Source of the DNA: Micromonosporaceae bacterium
Lineage (GTDB): Bacteria > Actinomycetota > Actinomycetes > Mycobacteriales > Micromonosporaceae
Direction of reading: 5' to 3'
Assembly (NCBI GenBank): GCA_017354595.1
Contig: JAFMQQ010000225.1
Location: 1 to 5,886, forward strand
DNA: 5,886 bases
Position 1 is the first letter of the stretch. The number at the start of each line of letters is the position of its first letter. This document shows positions 1 to 5,788 of the stretch, one piece after another. A program made the position numbers and the translations under genes. Below the pieces are notes generated by a model. It saw nothing but the letters and a program-made list of their open reading frames with translations. It made no database searches and had not been told where the DNA came from.

Positions 1-46
1 GGCCGGTACCGGCGACCGCCGGGTCGCCACCTGGTAGGAAGGTGGC
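1..46 (+). promoter_or_regulatory. Leader and ribosome binding site of the M20 hydrolase gene
   Basis: No coding region is recognisable here. AGGAAGG at 36-42 is a strong Shine-Dalgarno sequence four bases before ATG 47. Two short inverted repeats are visible: GGCGACC (11-17) with GGTCGCC (22-28), and GCCACCT (26-32) with AGGTGGC (40-46). They share bases 26-28, so as RNA they could not both form fully, and the second would pair part of the ribosome binding site. A promoter is not identifiable; it may lie before the window. Any regulatory role for the hairpins is inference. Confidence 0.5.
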
Positions 47-1342
47 ATGAACGACGAGGTCCTCGAGCTGTGCCGCGACCTGCTGCGGATCGACACCACC
101 AACACCGGGGACCTGGACAGCAGCGCCGGGGAGCGGGTCGCCGCCGAATACGTGGCGGGCAAGCTCACCGAGGTCGGCCTCCAGGTGGAGATCCGCGAGT
201 CGGCGCCCGGGCGGACCAGCGTGGTGTCCCGGTTCGAGGGCACCGATCCGTCCCGTGGCGCGCTGCTGCTGCACGGCCACCTGGACGTGGTACCGGCGCA
301 GGCCGACGAGTGGTCGGTACCGCCATTCGCCGGCGAGATCCGGGACGGGTACCTGTGGGGTCGCGGCGCGATCGACATGAAGGACTTCGACGCGATGCTG
401 CTCGCCGTGGTGCGCGACTGGCGCCGCCGCGGCGTACGTCCACCGCGCGACCTGGTGCTCTGCTTCACCGCGGACGAGGAGGCCGGGGGCGACTACGGTG
501 CCTGGTACCTGGCCCGCGAGCACCGGGACCTCTTCGATGGCTGTACCGAGGCGATCGGCGAGGTCGGCGGCTTCTCCTACACCATCAGCGAGCAGCTGCG
601 GCTGTACCCGATCCACACCGCCGAGAAGGGGGTCGACTGGCTGCGCCTGAGCACCCGCGGCCGGCCCGGACACGGATCGATGATCCACGATGACAACGCG
701 GTGACGGCGCTCGCCGAGGCGGTGGCCCGGGTCGGCCGGCACCGCTTCCCGGTCGAGGTCTCGCCGACCGTACGCAGCTTCCTCGAACGCCTGGCCGGGC
801 TGCTGGGGATCGACCTGGATCCGGCCGACCCGGAGCTGGCGATCGCGAAGCTGGGTCCGATCTCGAACATGGTCGCGGCCACCATCCGCAACACTGCAAA
901 CCCGACCCGCCTGGCCGCCGGGTACAAGGACAACGTCATCCCCAGCCGGGCCAGCGCCACCATCGACTGCCGCACCCTGCCCGGGCACACCGACTCCTTC
1001 CTGGCGCAGTTGCAGGAGCTGGTCGGCCCGGAGGTGGAGATCGAGTACATCCAGCGGCAGCCCGGCATCGAGACCGGCTTCGACGGTCCACTGGTCGAGG
1101 CGATGGGCGCGGCGCTGCGCGAGGTGGACCCGGCGGCGCAGACGGTGCCGTACATGCTCTCCGCGGGTACCGACGCGAAGGCATTCACGGGTATCGGCAT
1201 CCGCTGTTTCGGCTTCACTCCGCTGCGGCTGCCGCCGGATCTCAACTTCGCAGCGCTCTTCCATGGCATTGACGAGCGGGTGCCGATCGAGGGACTAGAG
1301 TTCGGCGTGCGAGTTCTCGACCGGTTCCTGAGCCGGTGCTGA
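47..1342 (+). CDS. M20-family zinc metallohydrolase (peptidase/deacylase-like)
   Basis: A 431-residue cytoplasmic metallohydrolase of the M20 (ArgE/DapE/carboxypeptidase G2) family, which cleaves peptide or N-acyl amide bonds using two zinc ions. The expected residues are all present: HGHLD (H78, D80) for metal binding, the bridging aspartate D110 in RGAIDMKD, the catalytic glutamate E144 and metal ligand E145 in DEEAGG, a probable further ligand at E172, and the last ligand H406 in LFHGID. GRPGHGS (H209) lies in the inserted dimerisation domain, about residues 190-310. There is no signal peptide. ATG 47 is chosen because of AGGAAGG four bases upstream and a normal M20 N-terminus. The length fits the family. 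M. tuberculosis Rv2141c is, from memory, a similar protein near uppP. Substrate specificity (dipeptide, succinyl-diaminopimelate, acyl amino acid) cannot be told from sequence. The next gene starts 40 bases downstream on the same strand and is probably co-transcribed. Confidence 0.93.
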   Translation: MNDEVLELCRDLLRIDTTNTGDLDSSAGERVAAEYVAGKLTEVGLQVEIRESAPGRTSVVSRFEGTDPSRGALLLHGHLDVVPAQADEWSVPPFAGEIRDGYLWGRGAIDMKDFDAMLLAVVRDWRRRGVRPPRDLVLCFTADEEAGGDYGAWYLAREHRDLFDGCTEAIGEVGGFSYTISEQLRLYPIHTAEKGVDWLRLSTRGRPGHGSMIHDDNAVTALAEAVARVGRHRFPVEVSPTVRSFLERLAGLLGIDLDPADPELAIAKLGPISNMVAATIRNTANPTRLAAGYKDNVIPSRASATIDCRTLPGHTDSFLAQLQELVGPEVEIEYIQRQPGIETGFDGPLVEAMGAALREVDPAAQTVPYMLSAGTDAKAFTGIGIRCFGFTPLRLPPDLNFAALFHGIDERVPIEGLEFGVRVLDRFLSRC

Positions 1343-1382
1343 CCGCCCTGTTTCCTGATCGCTGAGCCCGTGGGGGTTGACC

Positions 1383-2063
1383 ATGTCCGACGACCGGTAC
1401 GCACAGCTCGACGCCGCCCTGGAGCGGGTGGTCGAGGCGGCGCGGTCGCACCTTGCGGCCGTGAAGGCGGCGGAGGGCCGCATCGACGACGACGAGGTGT
1501 GGCGCGCGTACGTGTCCCTGAACAACGCCTCGTACGAGTACGACGAGCTGCTGCTGGACGCCTTCGGCGAGGTGACGCCGTGGGACGTGGACGCGATCGA
1601 CCCGGATGAGGCGGATCGCGAGTTCGGTGTCGGTATCGACGAGGAGGGCGAGCCGGCCGACGACCCGTACCCGCACGTGGTGTCGGTACGCCAGCGGCGG
1701 GACTACCGGGTGCCGAGCGTCTCCGCGCTGATCCGGGTGGCCGAGGCGGCCCGGGCCGGTGCGATCGCGGCGGACGAGGAGCCGGGGGAGCCGGTGGAGA
1801 CGGTCAGCGAGGCGGTGCTGGAGCTGCTGCAGTCCGGCGACGGCTCGCTGGGCGCGCTGGACGTGCCGGAGCTGGAACCGCTCGACGGCATCGTGGCGGT
1901 GGCCGAGGTGACCCGGCCGCTGGACCTGGAGGCGTACGAGGAGACCGATGGTTCCGGTCCGTTCCAGCTGCGCGAGCCGGAGCGGCTGGTCGGCCGGCTG
2001 GACGAGCACCCCTACACCGGTACCGACGATTCGGCGAACGACGAGGCCGAGGTCGGTCAGTAG
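1383..2063 (+). CDS. Acidic conserved-type hypothetical protein
   Basis: A 226-residue protein that I do not recognise. By hand count it has about 57 Asp/Glu against 17 Lys/Arg, so it is strongly acidic. Residues 4-33 look like one amphipathic helix with coiled-coil character. Residues 40-70 (from WRAY through YEYDELLLDAFGEV to TPWDVD) are rich in aromatic and acidic residues and look like the most conserved core. The rest alternates low-complexity acidic stretches with two short helices (about 112-130 and 140-150). There is no signal peptide, membrane segment or cysteine. ATG 1383 is chosen because GGGGG (1372-1376) lies six bases before it; a TTG two codons earlier directly abuts that site and is less likely. 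GC-rich third positions support real coding. It follows the M20 gene by 40 bases and converges with the DUF5703 gene, whose stop lies 28 bases away. No function is assigned. Confidence 0.85.
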   Translation: MSDDRYAQLDAALERVVEAARSHLAAVKAAEGRIDDDEVWRAYVSLNNASYEYDELLLDAFGEVTPWDVDAIDPDEADREFGVGIDEEGEPADDPYPHVVSVRQRRDYRVPSVSALIRVAEAARAGAIAADEEPGEPVETVSEAVLELLQSGDGSLGALDVPELEPLDGIVAVAEVTRPLDLEAYEETDGSGPFQLREPERLVGRLDEHPYTGTDDSANDEAEVGQ

Positions 2064-2065
2064 CG

Positions 2066-2095
2066 CGTCGAGCGGGTCAGCGTCAAGCGGGTCAG
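2066..2095. repeat. 15-bp tandem duplication between converging stop codons
   Basis: Two adjacent 15-base units, 2066-2080 and 2081-2095, read CGTC-G/A-AGCGGGTCAG and differ at one base. The second unit contains the stop codon of the minus-strand DUF5703 gene. The first carries the same TGA in the same frame 15 bases further on, giving tandem stops. The 28-base gap between the two converging genes holds no convincing terminator hairpin. The repeat is seen directly; replication slippage as its origin is inference. Confidence 0.75.
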
Positions 2096-2283
2096 TAGGA
2101 GAGGGCCGCCTGTGGCGCCGCGCCGAGCCGGCGCCGCAGCAGCACCTTGCGGGTACCGTCGCGGAAAAGCTGGACCCGGGCCAACTCCCAGCCCCCGAAC
2201 TCCGCCTGGATCGCCAACTGCGCCGTCGCGGTGATCCGATCGACATTTGCTGGTAACCGCAGCGGCGCGTATTCGTAGTCCAT
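2092..2283 (-). CDS. DUF5703 family small protein
   Basis: A 63-residue basic soluble protein of the actinobacterial DUF5703 family, whose function is unknown. The family look is strong: it opens with MDYEYAPLRLP, followed by VDRITATAQLAIQAEFGGWELARVQLFRDGTRK and an Arg-rich end (VLLRRRLG). The layout suggests a small alpha/beta fold with a central helix and two strands. ATG 2283 matches the usual family start. The Shine-Dalgarno-like GGGGAGGAG (2305-2297 on this strand) lies 13 bases upstream, which is long, and there is no start codon nearer to it. An in-frame TTG at 2319 overlaps the stop of the reductase gene, but it would place this site inside the gene. The gene follows the aldo/keto reductase by 32 bases on the same strand and is probably co-transcribed with it. 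Confidence 0.88.
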   Translation of the reverse strand: MDYEYAPLRLPANVDRITATAQLAIQAEFGGWELARVQLFRDGTRKVLLRRRLGAAPQAALSY

Positions 2284-2315
2284 GCGTTGGATACTGCTCC
2301 TCCCCAATAGTCGTA

Positions 2316-3287
2316 TCAACCCTGCCGCTCGGGGTAACCGGCGACCGTCGCGGAGACGTCGTCCAGCGCCGCCCGGATCGGCCCGGGCAGGGCGATCTCC
2401 TCGACCTGCAGCGCGCCCAGCAGCTGCCCGACGGTACGCGCACCGAGGATCGGCGCGACCACACCCGGCCGGTCCCGCACCCAGGCGAGAGCAACCTCCA
2501 GCGGCGCCACGCCCAACCCGTCGGCTGCGGTCACCACCGACTCGACGATCGCGGAGCTGCGCGGCTCAAGATATGGGGCGACGAAGCGTTCGAAGACAGG
2601 CGAGGCGCCGCGCGAGTCCGCCGGCCGGCCGTTGCGGTACTTGCCGGTCAGCACCCCGCGCCCGAGCGGCGACCAGGGCAGCACGCCCAGGCCAAGCGAC
2701 GCGCAGGCGGGCAGCACCTCGCGCTCGATGCCCCGCTCCAGCAACGAGTACTCCACCTGGGTGCAGACCAGCGGCGCGCGGCCGGGGAAGGCGGCCTGCC
2801 AGCCGGCGGCGTACCCGGTCTGCCAGCCGGTGAGGTTGGAGACGCCGACGTACCGGGCCCGGCCCGAGGCGACGGCGAAGTCGAGCGCCGCCAGCGTCTC
2901 GTCCACCGGGGTGGCGCAGTCCCAGCCGTGCACCTGCCACAGGTCCACGTACTCGACGCCGAGCCGGTGCAGCGAGGTGTCCAGGCTACGCAGCAGGTGC
3001 GCGCGGGAGGTGTCGTGCCGCCGCTCCCGCCCCGGACGCAGCCCGGCCTTGGTCGCGATCAGCAGCTCCTCCCGGGGTACCACGGTGGACAGCAGCGAGC
3101 CGACCACCGATTCGGCATCCCCGTCGCCGTACACGTCGGCGGTGTCGAGCAGATTCCCGCCGGCATCCAGGAAGGTCTTCAGCTGTGCGGCCGCCTCGTC
3201 CGGCTCGGTATCCCGGCCCCAGGTCATGGTGCCCAGGGCGAGCCGGGACACCAGGAGACCGGCCCGCCCGAGCGGACGCTGCTGCAT
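2316..3287 (-). CDS. Aldo/keto reductase family oxidoreductase
   Basis: A 323-residue cytoplasmic TIM-barrel enzyme of the aldo/keto reductase superfamily, which reduces aldehydes or ketones with NAD(P)H. The catalytic tetrad is complete: D48 and Y53 in LLDTADVYG, K80 in LIATK, and H120 in DLWQVHGWD. Further family landmarks are LGTMTWG (18-24), YVGVSNLTGWQ (146-156), the QVEYSLLERGIE strand (177-188), PWSPLGRGVLTGKYR (204-218) and the cofactor-phosphate region ILGARTVGQL (280-289). The length is normal. ATG 3287 is chosen because the protein starts there in the family manner (MQQRPLGRAGLLVSRLALG) and a weak AGGTG lies four bases upstream. The open frame continues far upstream, but that part has no family similarity. 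The substrate is unknown. The gene is divergent from the F420 oxidoreductase gene, and the DUF5703 gene follows it. Confidence 0.93.
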   Translation of the reverse strand: MQQRPLGRAGLLVSRLALGTMTWGRDTEPDEAAAQLKTFLDAGGNLLDTADVYGDGDAESVVGSLLSTVVPREELLIATKAGLRPGRERRHDTSRAHLLRSLDTSLHRLGVEYVDLWQVHGWDCATPVDETLAALDFAVASGRARYVGVSNLTGWQTGYAAGWQAAFPGRAPLVCTQVEYSLLERGIEREVLPACASLGLGVLPWSPLGRGVLTGKYRNGRPADSRGASPVFERFVAPYLEPRSSAIVESVVTAADGLGVAPLEVALAWVRDRPGVVAPILGARTVGQLLGALQVEEIALPGPIRAALDDVSATVAGYPERQG

Positions 3288-3419
3288 GACACCTGAACGT
3301 ACCGGCGAGTTGGCCCGCTCCGCGGGAGCCCCGCCGCTCGTCGGGCGAGGCACGCGCTCCCGCCGAGGCCGCATCCGGTGCGGCCGGGTAGCCTGTGCCG
3401 ACACACGGTAGGGAGAGCG
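3288..3419. promoter_or_regulatory. Divergent intergenic region, reductase and LLM genes
   Basis: These 132 bases separate the two divergent starts and must hold promoters for both directions. For the plus strand, TAGCCT (3389-3394) fits the actinobacterial -10 pattern TANNNT, with a leader of about 20 bases and GGGAG (3411-3415) before ATG 3420; no good -35 is visible. For the minus strand the best -10-like match is TACGTT (3301-3296). It lies very close to ATG 3287 and is weak. Several GC-rich inverted repeats occur, the clearest at 3367-3385. The promoter calls are pattern matches only. Confidence 0.45.
3367..3385. repeat. Inverted repeat just upstream of the LLM gene's -10 candidate
   Basis: GGCCGCA (3367-3373) and TGCGGCC (3379-3385) form a perfect 7-bp inverted repeat around TCCGG. 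It ends three bases before the TAGCCT candidate, so it covers the -35 area where a repressor might bind. In DNA this GC-rich a 7-bp match can occur by chance, so an operator role is speculative. Confidence 0.35.
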
Positions 3420-4466
3420 ATGCGGCTCGGACTCAGCCTCGGGTACCAGACAGCCTGGTCCACGCCCGCCGACCACCTCGCCTTCGCACAGGAGGCCGAC
3501 CGGCTCGGCTTCTCGGTGGTCTGGGCGGCGGAGGCGTACGGCTCCGACTCGCCGAGCATGCTCGCCTGGATCGCCGGCCAGACCAGCCGGATCGACGTCG
3601 GCTCCGCAGTGATGCAGATCCCGGCGCGTACCCCGGCCATGACCGCGATGACCGCGGCCACTATCGACACGCTCTCCGGCGGCCGGTTCCGGCTCGGGCT
3701 GGGCGTCTCCGGGCCACAGGTCTCCGAGGGCTGGCACGGGGTACCCTTCGCCCACCCGCTGCCCCGGACCCGGGAGTACGTCGACGTGGTGCGGCTGGCG
3801 CTTTCCCGCAAGCCGGTCGCCTACGACGGCGTGTATCACCGGCTGCCGGGCGGCGGCGGCAGGGCGTTGCGGCTCTCCTTCCACCCGCCCCGAGAGCAGA
3901 TCCCGATCTACCTCGCCGCGGTCGGGCCGAAGAACCTGGAGCTGGCCGGCGAGATCGCCGACGGCTGGCTGGCGATCTTCTTCGCGCCCGAGTTCGCGAG
4001 CGAGCTACTCGCCTCGGTCGCTGCGGGCCGGGCGCGAGCCGGTGCCGACATGGCGACCTTCGACGTGGTGCCGACCGTACCGGTGGTGGTCGGCGAGGAC
4101 GTGGCCGCCTGTGCCGAGCTGGTGCGCTGGTACGCCGCCCTGTACATCGGCGGGATGGGCAGCCGGGAGCAGAACTTCTACAACGCGCTCGCGGTGCGGA
4201 TGGGGTACGCCGACGCGGCCCGCCGGGTACAGCAGCTGTACCTGGACAAGCGCCAGCGGGACGCCGCCGCGGCGGTACCGCTGGAGTTCATCGACCGGAC
4301 CAGCCTGCTCGGCTCGCCGGACCGGATCGCGGAGGGGATGCGCCGGTTCGCCGCGACCGGCGTGACCACACTCTCTGTTTCTCTCTTCGTGGCTGACCGG
4401 GAGTCCGGGGTAGAGACGCTGCGGACCATCGCGGATGCCTTCGACAAGTCGGGAGTGGCGGAATGA
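3420..4466 (+). CDS. LLM-class F420-dependent oxidoreductase
   Basis: A 348-residue bacterial luciferase-like TIM-barrel protein of the type that uses deazaflavin F420, a hydride-transfer cofactor common in actinobacteria. It opens with MRLGLSLGYQ (first strand), followed by AFAQEADRLGFSVVWAAEAYG (21-41). The diagnostic stretch is 61-107: GSAVMQIPARTPAMTAMTA, then TIDTLSGGRFRLGLGVSGPQ, then the EGWHG loop. IPIYLAAVGPKNLELAGEIADGW (161-183) is the usual second landmark, and LLGSPDRIAEGMRRFAATGVTTLSV (296-320) the C-terminal one. ATG 3420 follows GGGAG (3411-3415) and gives the standard N-terminus; a longer reading from 3378 adds 14 residues unlike the family. FMN use cannot be excluded, and the substrate is unknown. 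Its stop overlaps the next gene's start (ATGA), so translation of the two is probably coupled. Confidence 0.93.
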   Translation: MRLGLSLGYQTAWSTPADHLAFAQEADRLGFSVVWAAEAYGSDSPSMLAWIAGQTSRIDVGSAVMQIPARTPAMTAMTAATIDTLSGGRFRLGLGVSGPQVSEGWHGVPFAHPLPRTREYVDVVRLALSRKPVAYDGVYHRLPGGGGRALRLSFHPPREQIPIYLAAVGPKNLELAGEIADGWLAIFFAPEFASELLASVAAGRARAGADMATFDVVPTVPVVVGEDVAACAELVRWYAALYIGGMGSREQNFYNALAVRMGYADAARRVQQLYLDKRQRDAAAAVPLEFIDRTSLLGSPDRIAEGMRRFAATGVTTLSVSLFVADRESGVETLRTIADAFDKSGVAE

Positions 4467-5665
4467 CGCTGTACGGGACGCCAGCATCGCAGCGCCCGGG
4501 GTCCGGGCCCGGGCCCGGGACCGCGCCGGGGGCACCAGGTCCGGGGGCACCAGGTTTCGGGGCACCAGGTTTCGGGGCGCCAGGCCCGGGGGCACCCGGC
4601 CGGGTTTACCAGTCCACGGCGCCCACCGGCACCAACCGGATGGCGGTCCTCTCACTGGTCTTCGGGTTCCTCTTCTGCCCGCTGGGCATCATCTTCGGGC
4701 ACACCGCGAAGAAGCAGCTGAAGCAGACCCGGCAGCGGGGCGAGGCGGTGGCGACCGCCGGCCTGGTCGTCGGGTACCTGGAACTGAGCCTGGTCCTGCT
4801 CGCCGCCTTTGCCGTGATGGGTAGCGCCGGCGGCGGCCTGCCACTGTGGAAGGCGTACCTGCTGGGCATCGTGGAGGGCGTCACCGAGTGGCTGCCGGTC
4901 TCCTCCACCGGCCACCTGACCATCGCCGAGAAGCTGCTCGGCATGCGGACCGACGACACCGCGGTCACCGGTTTCACGGCGGTGATCCAGGTCGGCGCGA
5001 TCTTCGCCGCGGTCATCTACTTCCTCAAGGACATCGTGCGTATCGTGCGTGGCTTCGTGCTCGGCCTGTTCAAGGCCGACCAGCGCGGCTTCGACTACCG
5101 GTTCGGCTGGTACGTCATCCTCGGCTCGGTGCCCATCGCGGTGGTCGGTCTGGCCGCGCAGGGCCTGGTGAAGGGCCCGCTGCGCAGCCTGTGGGTGGTG
5201 GCCTTCGCGCTGATCCTCTGGAGCGCGGTGATCGTCTACGCCGAGCGCCGGGGTAGGAAGACCCGCGGCGAGGACCAGGTCAACTGGCGCGACGCACTGG
5301 TGATCGGACTGGCGCAGTGCATCGCGCTGGTACCCGGGGTTTCCCGCTCCGGTGCCACGATCTCCGCCGGCCTGCTGCGCGACCTGGACCGGGTGACCGC
5401 CACCCGGCTCGCCTTCTTCCTCGGCATCCCGGCCCTCGCCGCCGCCGGCGGGTACGAGCTGAAGGACGCGCTGCACGGCAACACGGTGGGCGTACCGGCG
5501 CTGTTCCTCGGTACCCTGGTCAGCTTCGTGGTCGGGTACGTCGCCATCGCCTGGCTGATCCGGCTGGTGGCCCGCCACTCGATCGTCACCTTCGTCTGGT
5601 ACCGGGTGGCGCTGGGCATCGTCCTGATCGCCGCGCTCGCCACCGGCGCCCTCGCCGCGACCTGA
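4463..5665 (+). CDS. uppP: Undecaprenyl-diphosphate phosphatase with N-terminal DUF4190 domain
   Basis: A membrane enzyme that dephosphorylates undecaprenyl diphosphate to the monophosphate carrier used for cell-wall polymers; extra copies are known to give bacitracin resistance. Of its 400 residues, the UppP part spans about 127-400. It has the (E/Q)xxxE motif (E138, E142) within GIVEGVTEWLPVSSTGHL, H151, and PGVSRSGAT (291-299, with R295), plus the usual multiple membrane helices. Ahead of it are a Pro/Gly-rich segment (about 11-47) and a DUF4190-like two-helix domain (about 57-118). That domain has helices at roughly 60-79 and 98-118 around the basic loop KKQLKQTRQRGEA. Family members are usually about 270-280 residues, so this is an extended form. 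ATG 4463 overlaps the previous stop as ATGA and has GGGAG (4451-4455) seven bases upstream. An internal ATG at 4817 (M119) would give a standard UppP but lacks a ribosome binding site. Confidence 0.94.
   Translation: MTLYGTPASQRPGSGPGPGTAPGAPGPGAPGFGAPGFGAPGPGAPGRVYQSTAPTGTNRMAVLSLVFGFLFCPLGIIFGHTAKKQLKQTRQRGEAVATAGLVVGYLELSLVLLAAFAVMGSAGGGLPLWKAYLLGIVEGVTEWLPVSSTGHLTIAEKLLGMRTDDTAVTGFTAVIQVGAIFAAVIYFLKDIVRIVRGFVLGLFKADQRGFDYRFGWYVILGSVPIAVVGLAAQGLVKGPLRSLWVVAFALILWSAVIVYAERRGRKTRGEDQVNWRDALVIGLAQCIALVPGVSRSGATISAGLLRDLDRVTATRLAFFLGIPALAAAGGYELKDALHGNTVGVPALFLGTLVSFVVGYVAIAWLIRLVARHSIVTFVWYRVALGIVLIAALATGALAAT
4529..4603 (+). repeat. Five 15-bp tandem units encoding GAPG(P/F/R)
   Basis: Within the start of uppP, five consecutive 15-base units encode GAPGP, GAPGF, GAPGF, GAPGP and GAPGR (residues 23-47). 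The DNA is repetitive too: units two and three are identical (GGGGCACCAGGTTTC), and the others differ by a few bases. In-frame slippage could change the copy number without breaking the gene. The encoded stretch is a flexible Pro/Gly linker of the kind often found before DUF4190 domains in actinobacteria. Confidence 0.85.
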
Positions 5666-5681
5666 CCCGCCGCGACCCCGC

Positions 5682-5706
5682 GCCACAACTTCATTGAAGT
5701 TGTGGC
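5682..5706. promoter_or_regulatory. AT-rich perfect palindrome, copy 1
   Basis: The arms GCCACAACTTCA (5682-5693) and TGAAGTTGTGGC (5695-5706) are perfect complements around a single central T. The site starts 16 bases after the uppP stop. Its inner 21 bases match copy 2 (5725-5745) at every position except the central base. A perfect, fairly AT-rich 12-bp dyad in such GC-rich DNA looks like a protein binding site for a dimeric regulator. It might also act as a terminator hairpin for uppP, although no U-tract follows. The regulator is unknown. Confidence 0.75.
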
Positions 5707-5724
5707 TGTGGCTGAACTGATAAC

Positions 5725-5745
5725 CACAACTTCAATGAAGTTGTG
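5725..5745. promoter_or_regulatory. AT-rich perfect palindrome, copy 2
   Basis: CACAACTTCA (5725-5734) and TGAAGTTGTG (5736-5745) form a perfect 10-bp dyad around a central A. The centre lies 41 bp from that of copy 1, close to four helical turns, so both sites would face the same side of the DNA. It ends six bases before the candidate -35 at 5752, a position suited to an activator or to an upstream repressor site. The binding role is inferred. Confidence 0.75.
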
Positions 5746-5751
5746 CGGATC

Positions 5752-5788
5752 TTGTCGGCGCCGTGCGGTCGCCACGTAACCTTGCCGC
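5752..5788 (+). promoter_or_regulatory. Candidate leaderless promoter of the histidine phosphatase
   Basis: TTGTCG (5752-5757) and TAACCT (5777-5782) resemble -35 and -10 elements, with a 19-base spacer. The -10 ends six bases before GTG 5789, so transcription would begin at or next to the start codon. This fits the absence of any Shine-Dalgarno sequence before 5789. Leaderless genes with TANNNT placed like this are common in actinobacteria. The start site is inferred from pattern only. Confidence 0.6.

Noticed and set aside
1377..1382. TTG start two codons before the chosen start of the acidic protein
   Set aside because: It directly abuts the GGGGG ribosome binding site, leaving no spacing, whereas ATG 1383 is six bases away.
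577..1404. Long open frame on the minus strand opposite the M20 gene
   Set aside because: Its translation is Arg/Ser/Pro-rich low-complexity text without motifs, and it lies opposite a gene with all M20 ligands. Such antisense frames are expected in GC-rich DNA.
1242..2246. 334-codon open frame on the minus strand across the acidic gene
   Set aside because: The His/Arg/Val-rich translation resembles no family and spans two genes plus their gap; it is a mirror of codon bias on the plus strand.
2247..3296. 349-codon open frame on the plus strand opposite the aldo/keto reductase
   Set aside because: The reductase on the minus strand has a complete catalytic tetrad; this frame shows only Gly/Arg/Gln-rich sequence.
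3317..3329. Short palindrome GCTCC-GCG-GGAGC in the divergent promoter region
   Set aside because: A 5-bp stem in GC-rich DNA is expected by chance and is not aligned with a clear promoter element.
3288..3884. Upstream extension of the aldo/keto reductase frame by 199 codons
   Set aside because: It runs opposite the LLM gene and has no family similarity; ATG 3287 gives the normal reductase N-terminus.
4817..5665. Separate standard-length uppP starting at ATG 4817
   Set aside because: There is no ribosome binding site before 4817 and no stop separating it from the upstream domain. Kept as an alternative start within the fusion, not as its own gene.
4652..5686. Long open frame on the minus strand opposite uppP
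   Set aside because: It reads as Asp/Gly/Gln/His-rich low-complexity sequence opposite a gene with clear UppP motifs.
5684..5745. CRISPR-like repeat pair with a 20-base spacer
   Set aside because: There are only two units, each a perfect palindrome, with no further repeats and no cas genes; paired operators or hairpins fit better.
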